Assembly (NCBI GenBank): GCA_012976225.1
Contig: JAAVVG010000002.1
Span: forward strand, 620,001-684,000
Reading direction: 5' to 3'
Length of the DNA stretch: 64,000 nt
From: Golubevia sp. BC0850
Taxonomy: Eukaryota; Basidiomycota; Exobasidiomycetes; Golubeviales; Golubeviaceae
Shown here: in pieces, positions 21,337-33,057 of the stretch
Position numbering within the stretch: the first letter of the stretch is position 1
Layout of the letters: every line of letters begins with the position of its first letter
The notes under the pieces: generated by a model
Seen by the model: only the letters and a program-made list of their open reading frames with translations
The model's database searches: none
Told to the model about the DNA's origin: nothing
Translations under genes and position numbers: made by a program

Positions 21337-23383
21337 CTACTCCCCCTTCCAAACCTCAACTTCCACCCAGTTCTCGTTCTCAACTATTTCCTTTTCCTCC
21401 CAATGTCCTTTAACAAGGGTAGAACTCCCCGAGATCTCTCTCAAACTTTCATGTAAAAAGTTGCCGTGAGGATGAGAAAATTCCAAAAAGGCAGCTGATC
21501 TCTCTCCATTCCCATGACCGACTCCTTTCTTTTCTTTTTCGCTTTGATGCAACAATTTCCTAGATCCACCGGCATTAGAAGGAGCAGGAAATGGAGGTTG
21601 ACCATTTGCAGTGTAAAGTTGAACTCCAGACTGATTGGTCTTGAAAGTTAAGGTGGTTTTTGAAGATGGGCAAGAAAGGATTGTCGAAGGAGGTTGAGAA
21701 GAGCGGGAAGTTTCTAAAGAAGATTCTAGGTCTGAGATCGAAGTAGATTTTGAAGTTGACTTAGAAGGAGGACCAAAAATATAAAAATGATCAAATCCAC
21801 CTTCAGGGAAATCTTGATTTCCTTTCTTTTCATCTTTGATTTTTCTAACCTTTTGGAAATCATGTGAAGTTGCTTTTGTACTTGAGAACTTCCCAGTAGG
21901 TAAATTTGTAGTATTTGACATTTCTAACAATTGAACTTCATTGGAATGAGGAGTGGTTTTTGAAGGTAAGATTTCAAGTTCATGAGAATCTACATTCTTA
22001 ATCCCAGTCTCAGGAGAAGTTTCAGAAAGATTGAATCCCCAATGATGAGTTAAGTTGATAGGAGTAGAAATCACTTTGGAATCTAAAAGTTTGGTTCTGT
22101 AAAGGATTGAAATTCTACCTTTTGAAGATTTCTCTGATGAGTTAGTTGGAGGTAGTACTCTGATTAAAACTTCAACTCTAATTTTCCCTGGGTAACCATT
22201 ATCGTCGGCTGGACTTTCGATGGCGAAGATTTGAGAAGAAGTTGAGTTGGAGGAGGTGGATTTGAAGAGTTGAGATTGAGAAACTTCTAGAGGTTGGAAG
22301 ATGCAACGATCGAATGGACCTGATTGGAGAATTGAAGTTGAGGGAGATGGGGTTTCTGTTGATGGTCCTCCGTGATGAGAGATTGATGGACCACCTGAAG
22401 ATTCGAGAATTAGAGCCAAGGAGACGAGAAGTTGGGCCAAAGGGAAGGAAGATTCGAGACGATCAGTGAGACTCCACTCCTGAACTGATCAGCGATTCTC
22501 TTTCCGAGAGAAGATTTAAATTTACAAATTCTCGCTTCAGAAGAAGTAGTTTCATGGAACTTAAAGTGGAGCAGAAGCTCAGAACAGCGAGTTGCAGCTT
22601 GCCTTCTTCAAAGTCAGTCCCTTTGACTTGAAGTCTCAGAAACTCTTCGTGCAATCTGAGTCTGCCGACGACTTTATCTGGTTAGGGAGCTTTAATTCAC
22701 TCTTGGGGTTCTTCCAAGACGAAACCCAACCTCTGAAGAGTCAGATGACAGATCTTCTCACTCTGCCTTTTCCTCCACTAAGCTCGAGGCTCTCCCGGGG
22801 TGTTACCTTCGAATCTCAATCAGTTGACTCAAATCTATAGATTTCGCTCCCTACCAGCGCAAAGGAGCCGGAAGTGAAAGAAAGACGAAGCAGCTTCATC
22901 TGGAAGAAGCCAGAGTGGGGGAGCATGACTTGTGCTCTCTTTCAGCTCCGCAGGATGGTACTCGGCTCTTCACCTTTTAAGGATGATGATCGTTAGAGAA
23001 CTTGCAATTTTCCGCCCTTTCTCGTCCAGCATGTAGGGCCTGTCCACTCTCAGCAGCTCGCTCATTCTCTACTCACTCCACTCCAAAAGATGGACCATGC
23101 CATGGTTATCAAGTTTCCTCTCTCCCTCTCCCTCTCCATAGGTGCTCTCTCCACTGGGTAATCGATTAGCGAATCTTCCAACGATCGGACCAAAGAAAGA
23201 CCTTCCTAGTGTTTGGTGATCTTTTGGAGTTTCCGGACCGACGAGAAGATCTTGAACTTTTGAAGGATCGGAATTGGAGGAAAGGACAAGTCGATGAAGA
23301 GTTAGTCCAAATGGTAGAATGTGGAGTGAAAGTGTATGAGTTGAGGTCTTGTAAGATAAAACCGTTGGTTTGAAAGCGTCCAT
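21337..23383 (-). CDS. Galactose mutarotase-like protein (aldose 1-epimerase family)
   Basis: Aldose 1-epimerase interconverts alpha and beta anomers of aldoses such as galactose. Exon 1 (23383-23077) and exon 2 (22484-21337) join in phase to give 484 residues. Exon 1 shows LVGPE and [18 protein letters not shown]. Exon 2 shows [18 protein letters not shown] and [16 protein letters not shown] with the family His, then [20 protein letters not shown] and [11 protein letters not shown] carrying the C-terminal acidic residue. It is longer than the usual 340-380 residues because of a Ser/Thr-rich block in the middle and near the C terminus. The intron is about 592 nt, far above the local norm. The residues just after the intron ([18 protein letters not shown]) replace the usual HGG-preceding region, so an extra exon cannot be excluded. 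Confidence 0.8.
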
Positions 23384-23476
23384 GTTTTGAGTAGTTGGTT
23401 GGGTGGTTGGGAGATAGTGAGATTGAGATATCGAGAGCGTTTCTTCTCTATACTTCTGCTACCATCTCAGTATAAG
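23384..23476. promoter_or_regulatory. Very short divergent promoter, mutarotase / BUD32
   Basis: Only 93 bp separate the two opposing start codons. Confidence 0.45.
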
Positions 23477-24870
23477 ATGACTTCAGACAGTCCAATATTA
23501 AAACTTCTTTCTTCTCCTTCATCAATTTTGATTAAACAAGGAGCTGAAGCCAAAGTTTACTTCTCTCGAATCTTTCCAATTCCAATCGTCACAACTTCTG
23601 AACAAGATTCTTCAACCACAGAAGTTGATTCAACTGCAACTCCGTCTCCATCTGCAGTCTTATTGAAGTACAGGTTCCCGAAATCATATCGTCATCATTC
23701 CTTATCAACTTCTTTGACCGCTCATAGAACTGCTGCAGAAGCTAGAGCTCTTTTGAGATGCTTTAGATCAAATCCTACAATCAACGTTCCTTTCGTCACT
23801 TGTGTCGATGAGCAGCAAGGTATCCTGGGATTGGAATGGATACAAGGTAAAACTGTCAGGGAGTGCTTTGGAGGGGGACAGGAAGATGAAGGTCTGGTGG
23901 AGGAAGATGATGAAGAAGGAGAGAATGAGGGTGAGAATCAAGAGTTGCAGGAGGAAGAGGAAGAGGACCCATTGTTGAATGATGAAGATCAATGTGAGTC
24001 AAAAGTTTAAAAGTCTGGAAGTAAAAGTAGCAAGGCAATCGAGGAGTGAAGGACAGATCCTATCAGCTTCTACTTCCTGAACCTCTTGATTCTTCCTATC
24101 TCCTCTTCAGTGCTCTTGACCGATCTGATAGGGATTCAATTAGCAAGAATGCATACAGCCGATGTCATCCACGGAGATTTGACCACTAGTAACATCATGT
24201 TGAGAGATAGATCTGATAAAGGGAAAGGAAAGGAAAGAGTTTTAGATGAAAAAGATGAAGTGGTAAGTTTCAGTTCCCTTTCCCCTTTTCTCCTTCAATC
24301 CCTTTTCCCTTTTTCGATCTTGTCATTTTTTTTCCTTTTCTCAGGTCCTAATCGACTTTGGTCTCTCCTCAACTTCAGCTCTAATAGAAGACAAAGCAGT
24401 AGATCTTTACGTTCTTGAAAGAGCTTTCGGTTCAACCCATCCAACTTCAAGACATCTCTTTGATCGAATCTTAGAAGTTTATGGAAATGAAACTGAGAGG
24501 CTTTGGAGATTGAGAAGGGAGGAATTTGAGAGAGTTTTGGAGTTGGAGAAAGAAGAGAAGAAGGTCAAGGTTAAGCCAATGGAAGAGAAAGAGAAAGAAA
24601 AGACAACTATCAAGAACAAGAAGAAATCAAAAGGAATGACTGGTAATAACAGTACTCCTTCGAAATTGAATCCTTGGGAAGAAACTAGGAGGAAGTTGGA
24701 TGAAGGTGAGTTATTTGGAGATCAGACAACGTCCCATCTTCAATTCAAGCAGCGCGAATTGATCTACAAGATGAAGCTTGAATGTTTACCGATTCTGCTT
24801 TTAAACCCTCCGTTCTATCTTTCATCAATCAGTGCGACTTCGAGGCAGGAAACGATCCATGGTCGGTTGA
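23477..24870 (+). CDS. BUD32: KEOPS complex kinase/ATPase Bud32 (PRPK)
   Basis: Bud32 is the kinase-fold ATPase of KEOPS, needed for the t6A37 modification of tRNA. Four exons (23477-23993, 24111-24262, 24345-24705, 24833-24870) join in phase to give 355 residues. Motifs: IKQGAEAKVYF in place of a glycine loop, VLLKYRFPKSYRH with the ATP-binding Lys, TAAEARALLRC, VIHGDLTTSNIMLR as catalytic loop, and VLIDFGLSS as metal loop. The last exon is only 38 nt and supplies the family C-terminal tail LRGRKRSMVG. There are two insertions: an Asp/Glu-rich stretch of about 45 residues at the end of exon 1, and a Lys/Glu-rich stretch after the helix RLWRLRREEF. Together they make it about 100 residues longer than yeast Bud32. 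Confidence 0.94.
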
Positions 24871-25275
24871 ACACGCTCCTGTAAATTTTATCGTCTCCTG
24901 GTAATGGATGGTTTGAAGGGAACGATTGACTTCTCGCTGCCTGATTTCTCGTCAACCATTCATCGTAAAATCCAAGCCCAGAAACTCTGTTTTGAGCAAA
25001 TGGTAACGCTCTACATCCTCAATGTCCGCTGCTCAGCTCGACCTTCTCGACCTTCCACAACTTCCTCATTCCCACCAACCCCCTTCTCTTCTTTCTGAAC
25101 AAAATCATCTCGAGCAACATTTTCATCTCTTTTGCAGTCAAAAGATTGCTCATGAACGAAAAGAGAGATCTACGAAGTATGTTGAATTGGATAGAATTAC
25201 AAAAAGTTGACCAAGGACAAACGAAAAAAACGGAAACCAAAGCGAAAAAATTCTCCCTGCCTGACCAATCTCTCC
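24871..25275. other. Convergent 3' region
   Basis: This lies between the ends of BUD32 and the bromodomain gene. A plus stretch at 24904-25000 followed by GTAACG and a later acceptor near 25138 looks weakly exon-like, but no frame gives a recognisable protein. Confidence 0.4.
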
Positions 25276-28200
25276 TCATCCAGCTCTTGGGACGAAATTT
25301 GAATTCAAAGATTGTTTCATCTTTCCAATGACCTGATCTGGAGGTAGATTCCTAACCAAAGCAATCAATCCTTTTCTAATCTCCTCCAAAAGATCTGACC
25401 TTTCTTTCTCATCCATTCCAGAACTATCGACCTCTTTCTTCTTTCTCCCACTAGTTCTACTTTCTACTCCCCCTTCTTCCTCATTCTCAACATTAGCTAA
25501 CTTCAAAATGATTTTCGAATACTGTTTCAAGATCAAATCAATTTTTGACCTATCAGTTTGAATCTCTTGATCTTTGAACCTAATAACCTTTTCTTTCTCT
25601 TGATTCTTCTTTCCTTTAGTCGAAGCTTTTTCATTTTCAGAAGGAGATCTTTGAATCTGTTCAAGTAAATCACTAGCATCTTTCAACATACTTTGTAATT
25701 CGATTTTCTCCCTTTCAATCTTCTTGAGTTCTTCCAGTTGACCTCTAGCTTTTCTGAAGCTTTCTTGTAGAAGAGAATGGACGAGAGGAGGAATTAATTG
25801 ACCGAGACTTGGTAGACTTTGGATTGAATCTAAATCACTATTGAAGTGGAGCTTCTCTAATCCTTCTTTACATTCTTTGGCCAAATTGAAATCGTCCTCA
25901 GTAAGTTTGAGCCTTTTACTTGAAGGTTCAGAGTCAGAAGTTGATCTTGAGAATCCTCTCCCAGCTTGATAAAGAATGTTATGCATTCCCTCAGTCAAAG
26001 GATCAATGATTCTCTTCCTAACATAATCAGGTAAAGAATCAACTAACGTCCAATCCTCCATCTTCATCTTATACTCCTTCAAATCATCCTTCAAGTCATC
26101 ATCAGGACCAGGAGTTTCCTCCATCTCTTCCTCCTCTCTCTTTGCTTCCAATAGCTCTTCTTCTTTAGTCGGTACTTGAATGATTCCCATTCCTATAATT
26201 CCCATAAAGTCGAGTTCAACTTCCTCTTCGGATTCAGCAGATCCAGAGACTTCTCGTTTCAAAGACTTTTGATAGAGCTTCTCGTCTTCTCTCTTTTGGT
26301 GGATCGTTTCGTTGATTTGCTTCTCGATCCAACCTTCTTCTAGACCTCCATCTTCAGCCATCTTCATAGCTCCATCCACGAATCTAGCTAGACTGCTAGT
26401 ATATGCTAAACCCAAAGAACCTCCTCCATAAACCTTCTCTCTAATCTCTTGATAAGCTCTGACTCCTTGAGTTCGCAGCTCCAAAGACGTAGGAGGTTTC
26501 CAGTCTGATTTATTTGATTCATCGATTTGAGAGATAAGATCTCTGGAAGCAGGAGAGGAAGGATTCAAACTGGAAGTCTTGGGAAAAGAAGGAATCCTGT
26601 TCAAATGATGTTCCAAATTGGTTTGTAAAGCTTCACCTTCGAGGAAGTTTTTCATTGGTAGTTGCAGTTCCCCTCTACTTGTTCCAAATGCACCGTTGTT
26701 CGTGATTCGATTCGGACCGATCCCAGATCTAACGGTTCCAACATTGGCGGCATCAGGGACCAAATCTTGATAAAGACCTAGATCGTTGATGCTCATATGT
26801 CTGGTAAGATTCGTCCTGAGAACAGTCCAATCCTCTTCGTTTCCAATCGTATCCCTATCTCTTTCACGTTCTCTCTCTCTAGCTCTTAATCTCGTGAGTT
26901 CATGCTGTTCAGCTCCAGCTGGTGGCACGGCAGCTAGTGAACTCTTGTAAGGTACCGGCTTTGGGAAGGTCAAAGGTAGTTCTGTAGGATAGGATCTGGT
27001 TTCATCTTGATTCGGAGTAGTAGAGGATGCTTGAGGATTACTCCTCTTGATACCCCATAGACGAGATGGAATTGCGAGAGGTATAACTTTCTCTTGAGGT
27101 CTCATATCATCTAAGTTATGACTGAAAGAAGACTCAAGATCATAAGGCTTATTAGAAGTTGAAGCCAGAATGGAATCCGAAGGGAATAGTCCAGAATTTT
27201 GGATCCCAAGTTTTTCGACTTGCTTATCTTGAAGTTCTTTCACTCTGTAGAGAGCATCTAGAGGTAAAGGGAAAAGACTTTCTGGAGTTGGAGCCAAAGA
27301 ACTTCTAGTGACCCCGCTCAATTCTATCGCACCTCTCTTAAGAAACTTGAATTGAGTTCCTAAACCTGCTGGATGAAGTAGAGATTTCCGATCTTGAAAG
27401 CTCATATCCGTCACATCTATAGAACCATCCCACAAATACGAAGGGTGTTCAGGTCCTTCTCCCGGAACAAGCTCTTTGTTCGCAGCAGCAGATGCCAGAG
27501 CAGTTGCTTCAGTCCTAATAGTAGATCCAATTCCAGCAGGCTTGGGTATAAGTGGACCTTTCCCTCTGTATTTGAAACTTGGAGTCCAATAAGGATCTTG
27601 AATTGGAGCTTGAGCTTGAAGAGCTGCTCCTTTCCTAGCGGTTTCTGGGCTTAAAGACCTCTGAGCTCCATCATTCGAGAAGGATTGCTCTCTAGAGAAT
27701 TCTCTTGACCTGTTTCTAGCATCTGAACGTGAGACACTTGAATCTGTTGGGTCGAAGATTGAAGGACGTTCTAGCTTGCTGTGTCTCAACGACTCTTGAG
27801 GTTCGTTCTTGATCCCACCCACGCTTCCTAACGCTGCCAACTTCTGAAAGTAGGTTGATTCAGCTTCTTCCGCTGAGACTTTAGGATTAGCATCTGATCC
27901 TGGATTCTTCCTCTTGAGTACGATCAACTTCCTCTTCGGCGGCTCTTCGGGTTGAGGTAGAGGGGAAGGAACAGAAGCATTTGTCCTTGAAGTAGATGAG
28001 ATTGGAGCTGCGACTGGAGCTGCTGCAGAAAACGGGATTGAAACAGGGTTGGAAATTGAAGTTGAAGTTGAGGTTGAAGAAGGTAAGATAGCGAAAGGAG
28101 CTTCTTTCGAGATAGCTTTCTCTCCATAAGCCTCGAGCTTCTTGGCTTCGTTGGAGAAGACCGTCTCCGGAGGGTTGAAGAGTTGAGCGTTCTTCACTAC

Positions 28201-29121
28201 CAGCATGAAGTCTCTCTGGAAAAGAAGAGGAAAACAAGAGAAGATTATGAGGTGACAAATGAAAACATTAAAAGATGGCTAAGGAAGACTCACCTTGAAG
28301 CTTTCGACGTCTGGATAGATTCCTCGCTGCACTTTGGATTCCATGGTAGCAAAATCCATTGGATTCCTGATGATGACATCGTATCCAGGAACTAGATTCA
28401 AATCTACTGGAGCAGCAAAGATCTGATAGGTATCTCGTCTGGAGAAACAGCATAGAAATGGGGTTGTTAGAATACCCTTGCTCTCTTGATCACTCTCTTT
28501 CCCTCCGCATTCTACCTTGGGCCATCTACCCACTCACTTTGAAAAAGAACCCAAGAGTTTGAGCAAGACATTCTTCAAAGGCCTTGGCTTGGATGGTTTG
28601 GAAGAGGAACCTGAGACTGTAGCTTGAGACGGCGGCGGCTGAATGGGAGGTGGTATTGGAGTTGAAGGAGTTGAATTGGAGCCTTGATCTTGTTTGCTCT
28701 TGAATGAAGAAGAGGACAACTTGATCTTCTTTGGAAGTGGAGTCGAAAAAGAAGAAGAAAAGGAAGAGGTAGAGGCAACTGGAGGAGGAGCAGCATAGGA
28801 GGAACAAGAAGAAGATTGCTCTCTTTCAGTCTGCGGTTTGAGTTTAATCTTAGGTTTCAGCTTGATTGTAGTCTTTGCAATTGAAGTTGAAGGTTTTGGA
28901 GCAGAAGAATAGAGAGAGGATGGATCAAAGCTTGGAGGAGAACCACTTCCTGCTGCTGATGGTGGTTGGTTGGAGGCATGGTTCCAATTTCCGTTGGACT
29001 TCGATTGCACAAGGTTCAAGAGAAGAGGAAGAGGACAGAATTGGAATGAAAGAGGTTAATAAATCAGTTAATCCCATCTTGCTATAGGAGTTTAGTAGAA
29101 AGAACAGCCTTCACTCACCAT
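25276..29121 (-). CDS. Bromodomain protein of BRD7/BRD9 type
   Basis: BRD7/BRD9 proteins are subunits of SWI/SNF-class remodellers. Exons: 29121-29119 (the ATG only), 28998-28538, 28438-28294, 28215-25276; they sum to 1182 residues. Residues 1-150 are Ser/Pro-rich with KLKPKIKLKP and PLPKKIKL basic patches. The bromodomain (about 145-235) shows RDTYQIFAAPVD, IIRNPMDFATMESKVQRG and VVKNAQLFNPPET with the acetyl-lysine-binding Asn. Further on, VYGGGSLGLAYTSSLARFV resembles the DUF3512 region of BRD7/9. The last 250 residues are a charged coiled-coil-like tail. The start is inferred: upstream of exon 2 the open frame has no ATG, and the only clean solution is an ATG directly followed by GTGAGT. 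Confidence 0.8.
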
Positions 29122-29230
29122 CCTTCCCTGCGTGCATGCGAGACTGCGAGTGAGAGAGAAATTAGGGCCAAAATTCAATATTTCTACCCAACACACACTT
29201 GAATCCACCTCCCCTTCCGTTTCAACTTCG
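29122..29230. promoter_or_regulatory. Short divergent promoter, bromodomain gene / TMA23
   Basis: Only 109 bp lie between the opposing start codons. Confidence 0.45.
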
Positions 29231-30634
29231 ATGCCATTAAACGCGACAACATATCTATCGAATCAGGGATGGAAAGGGAAAGGAACTTCTTTAGATGGTC
29301 CAAATGGCAATGGTTTGAAGAAACCTTTGATCATCACTCAGAAGAAAAATTTGGGAGGCGTGGGAAATGATAGAGATAGAGCTACAGAATGGTGGGATTG
29401 TCTTTTCGAGGTTAGTACAAAAATCACCCTTTTTCTAGAATAAGGGATCGCTTGAAGGGAGGGGGGAAGACAGAGGCAAGAGGAGAGCATCATTCCAAAA
29501 AGACACACCCCCAGAACTTTGTCAACCCTCCCTAACCCTCTCCCTCTTTTCACTTCTTATCCCTCTTTTGAAATACCAATTCTTCAGGCCTCAGCCAAAG
29601 CCATCAAAATCACAGCCTCAGGATCAACAACTCCAACTACTCCTTCATCACTTCCAATCACAGCTGCCATTTCAACCACAACCACTCCTTTACCCTCAAC
29701 TTCAACTCCTACAGATCTCAAGACCAAACTCTCTTTGATCTCTCAGGCCAAGAGAGATCATGCTAAGAAGGTTCTGATGAGCGGCTTTGTTAGAGGTGAA
29801 GTGATTGGAACTGGTCAAGAAGAGAAGGAGTTGAAGGAGAGTTTAGAGGGGAAGGGAAAGGGAAAGGCGGTGGAGAAGAAAAAAGAAGAAGTTGTTGAAA
29901 ACCGAAAGAAGGTTACGGTGGAGAAGCTAGGTGCGGAGAAGGAAGGAGAGACTTCAAAAGCCAAAGGGAAAGCTAAAGCTCGAGAAATTTCTGAACCTAA
30001 AGAATCATCGAAGAAACGTAAGAGGTCAATTAATGGTGATGAAGCCCTACCATCTAAAGAACAGAGGAAACTGGAGAAGGGAGAAAAACGAGAGAGGAGA
30101 GAAGTCAGGAAATTGAAGAAAGTTGAGAAAGAAAGAAAAAAGGCTGAGAAAATTGAAAGAAAGAAAAGGAAAAGAGATGGAAATGAATCAGAGAGGCAGG
30201 TTGCTGGAGGAGATTTGGAGATGGAAATTGCTGGAGAGAAAGACGCAGAGGTTGGAGAGGGAGTTGGAGAGAAAAGAAGTATTAAGGAGAAGAAGAAGAA
30301 GAAATCTAAGTCAAAGGATGAATCAAAGTCGAAAACAAGATCTAAAGATAAGGAATCTAAGAAGCAAAAGAACTCAAGTGAAAAAACTAAGGATTCATCA
30401 TCAAGTGCAACTTCAAATCCTCAATCTCTCATCTCAAACCCTCAAACTCTTTCAATTCAAAGCAGTACCGAACTTTTAACTCCCGATTTAACTCCCAGAT
30501 CCTCGGTAGATGTTGATGAGATGGAGTTGGGCTCAGAGAAGAAGAGGAGAAAGAAAGAGGGAAGCAAGGAGAAGAGATCAAAGAAGGAAAAAACCAAAAC
30601 CGAGAAGGAATTGAAGAAGCACAAATTAGATTAG
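29231..30634 (+). CDS. TMA23: Tma23-like nucleolar ribosome-biogenesis protein
   Basis: Two exons (29231-29410, 29588-30634) join in phase to give 408 residues. Exon 1 carries the whole recognisable part: YLSNQGWKGKGTSLDG, LKKPLIITQKKNLGGVG and WWDCLFE, matching the G-patch-like N terminus of yeast Tma23 (GWKEG, KRPILV, KGLG, WWE). Exon 2 is low complexity: a Thr/Pro/Ser stretch, then about 250 residues dominated by Lys and Glu with many KKxK patches, as expected for a nucleolar protein. The Lys-rich tail is much longer than in yeast (211 residues in total there). A role in ribosome assembly is inferred from the family. Confidence 0.8.
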
Positions 30635-31789
30635 AGCTTCAACTCATTTCTTTGAAGAATTTGTTTCATTTTTCTTGAAACCTCAGCTTTCACTTATCCA
30701 GTTTTCCGCATTCCATTTTGGCCTTTTTCATGCAGCATTCCTCATCTCACATTCGCATAACTTCATAGCTTTCCTCTAAATTGTTCTTTACAAAAATGTT
30801 TTTCAATAGACAAGTCTGACCTTCTTTCATTTGGAAACGTACTTTGTGAATCTTTGTGGTTCTGTTGTCTTTGAATGGTTTCTTTCTCCTTCGGTGGCCT
30901 GTGATGGTACGTATCGCTGTAGTCAAATTAATTTGATCCTTACGTCTGGAGGGCTCTTCGCTCTGTCCAATTCTTATTTGAAGATTCTCCTGTATGAAGC
31001 GGAAGTGACTCTGCTCTCAAGAACAAGACAAGTGACTCACCTTCGCTCTAACAAGATCTTCTGCTGAGCTCCACCTGTAAGGAAAGACAGAAGCATATTT
31101 GAAGGAGGAAGAAAATTCAAAGCAGCAGCGGGAAAGCGTGAAGTGGGATGGATGGAGGTCCGACTTTCGAATCTTATGCGGCCATGAATCCGATTTCCAA
31201 GTCTCTGGATCACCCAGCATCTCCCAGTCCTAGAGAACGAATCTTCAGTTGGAAATCATACCATCTCGAGTGTGGTTCACAAGGAGATGATATCTGAAAT
31301 CGAGTCGAAAGAAATGGGAGGGATATGGTGACACGGCCATTGATTGGAGACTTTGAATGAGATGGATGGAACCAGGATAGAGTTCGATTCGAAAGTGGAT
31401 GGAAATAGAGAGAGTGAGAGAGTGAAAGTGAGAGGGTGGGAGTGAGAAATTTCATCTCAAAGTTGCAGTGCGAAAGGCAAGCTGGATGAGATGGATGGTG
31501 AAGATTGAAAGCGAAGGGGTGCGAGCGATCGTGAGTCAACCCAGTAGACGAAAGAAATTCTTCTTCTTCTTCGCGGAACCCACCCTTTCCAACCAGACTC
31601 TCCAAATTTTAGTAGAAATGAGTGAGTTTTTTGGACTAAAGTGATTGCAGTAAGTGATTAACACTCTACTTCCTTCAGTCCTTTGCCAACACGAGGCGAT
31701 TGACACTTTGGGATTGAGTCCATATTTCGCTTCTTCACCCTCTTACTGAGTAGCTCTCCTCTTCTCTCTTTTCTTTGGTTCATCAGTTC
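30635..31789. other. Intergenic stretch without a confident gene
   Basis: It begins with the T-rich 3' region of TMA23. On the minus strand a 37-nt exon-like piece near 31040-31077 is flanked by CTTACAG and GTGAGT, and an open frame covers 31210-31605. No frame resembles a known protein, and the frame is dominated by simple Ser/His/Leu composition. It might be part of an unrecognised minus-strand transcript. Confidence 0.35.
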
Positions 31790-32139
31790 ATGCAAATCTT
31801 CGTCAAGACTTTGACCGGTGGAACAATCACTCTTGGAGTCGAATCTGGAGACACGATGGAAAGCGTCAAGGCCAAGATCGAAGACAGGGAAGGTATTCCA
31901 CCCGACCAGCAGAGACTGATTTTTACCGGAAAACAACTAGAAGATGGACGTACTTTATCTGACTGTGAGTAGTCTTGAATATTCGAACCGGCGTCGAACG
32001 AAAAAAAACAAAGGCGGAGAGACTCATCTGGACCTCTTCCCTCTTTATCTTTTCAAGTCTCACGCATTCAGACAAGATTCAAAAAGATTTTACTCTCCAT
32101 CTCGTTCTTCGTTTGCTAGGATGCGCCTGTGGTCAGTAA
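31790..32139 (+). CDS. Diverged ubiquitin-like protein lacking C-terminal Gly-Gly
   Basis: Two exons (31790-31964, 32072-32139) join in phase to give 80 residues. Residues 1-58 read [20 protein letters not shown] and on through [20 protein letters not shown], and exon 2 adds [22 protein letters not shown]. Against ubiquitin the changes include K11G, E16G, S20G, I23M, N25S (Asp in yeast), Q31E, K33R, A46T, N60K, E64D, S65F, R74L and G76C plus four extra residues. Lys6, 27, 29, 48 and 63 and the Leu8-Ile44-Val70 patch remain. The end needed for E1 activation (LRLRGG) is lost, so it could not be conjugated in the usual way. A further exon starting at the GTCAGT near 32131 cannot be ruled out. 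It is either a non-conjugated paralog or an early pseudogene. Confidence 0.75.
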
Positions 32140-33057
32140 CATCCCCTTGCAAATCTCATGAAACGATGTTGAAAAGCTGAAACTCCTCTTTCTCTTTCTT
32201 CTCTCTTCTGGTTAACTTTGGTCGACTCTGCCTTCTCAAACCAATCTTGATGACGTCTAAAAGGCTATCCAGGTAGAACGATTTTAATCGGAGGAAGTGA
32301 ATGGGCTTTGGGTTCAGAAGATGGAGAACCTTCTTACTTCGTCCAGGTCGTCGCCGGATGTGCCTGGATTTGAAGCTCAAAAAGAAATCAATTCGAGTAG
32401 TGAATGTACTCATTTTCCTGAAGTAAACACCGAAAAATCAAAAACATAAATTCTTCGTCATTCCAAAAGATGAATTGTTCAGTTCCGAGAACGAAATGAG
32501 AATGAGGCACGGCAGCGAGGAGAGAAAAGTGTGAAGACCTGAGGCGGCATCCAAAGCCCCTCACCCAGTTTGCCTTCACCGAACGAGATGACTTGAAGAT
32601 TCGTAGAGTAAGATGAGCTGCCATTTCTACCGAGGAAAAAGCTAAAGACTCTTTCGGAATCGCACGTTTGGACCGCATACATTCAAACTCTCAGTATCAG
32701 AAGCTCCTTTCGAAGAGAAAAATTTCCCTGCAAAAAGAGATCTTCTTAAACACAATTTCGCTACAGGTACTTTTCTGACAAGTGTAGAGACCAACGGAAG
32801 GAGAGAACCTTGAAAGGAGAGGAGGGATGGGAAGCACCACAGCGCGAGTTTGAGACTTGAATCTAGAGTTGAATTTGACGAAGCTTTGAAAGAAGTCTTT
32901 GAAGCTAAAACACTGGATCAAATTTGAGAAGAAGACGTGACAGACCTGCGGAAGCTGCGATAGAGATTGAAAAGCGATGATGAGAGTTGGAAGCAAGTCA
33001 CTTCCTGTCCGGCTTGTGTACATAGATCGAAAACGGAAATCGCAACTCACCTAGTTA
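32140..33057. other. Intergenic stretch, no confident gene
   Basis: This lies between the ubiquitin-like gene and the F-box gene 3' end. A minus frame of 117 codons (32697-33050) starts just after a GTGAGT that follows the F-box stop codon. It is rich in Phe and Ser and resembles nothing I know. It may be spliced 3' UTR of the F-box transcript. Confidence 0.35.

Noticed and set aside
31210-31605. A 131-codon minus frame that could be a small gene
   Set aside because: Composition is simple (Ser/His/Leu), no domain is visible, and splice signals nearby do not give a coherent model.
32697-33050. A 117-codon minus frame after the F-box gene
   Set aside because: It begins at a splice donor following the F-box stop codon and has no protein-like motif; a UTR intron is simpler.
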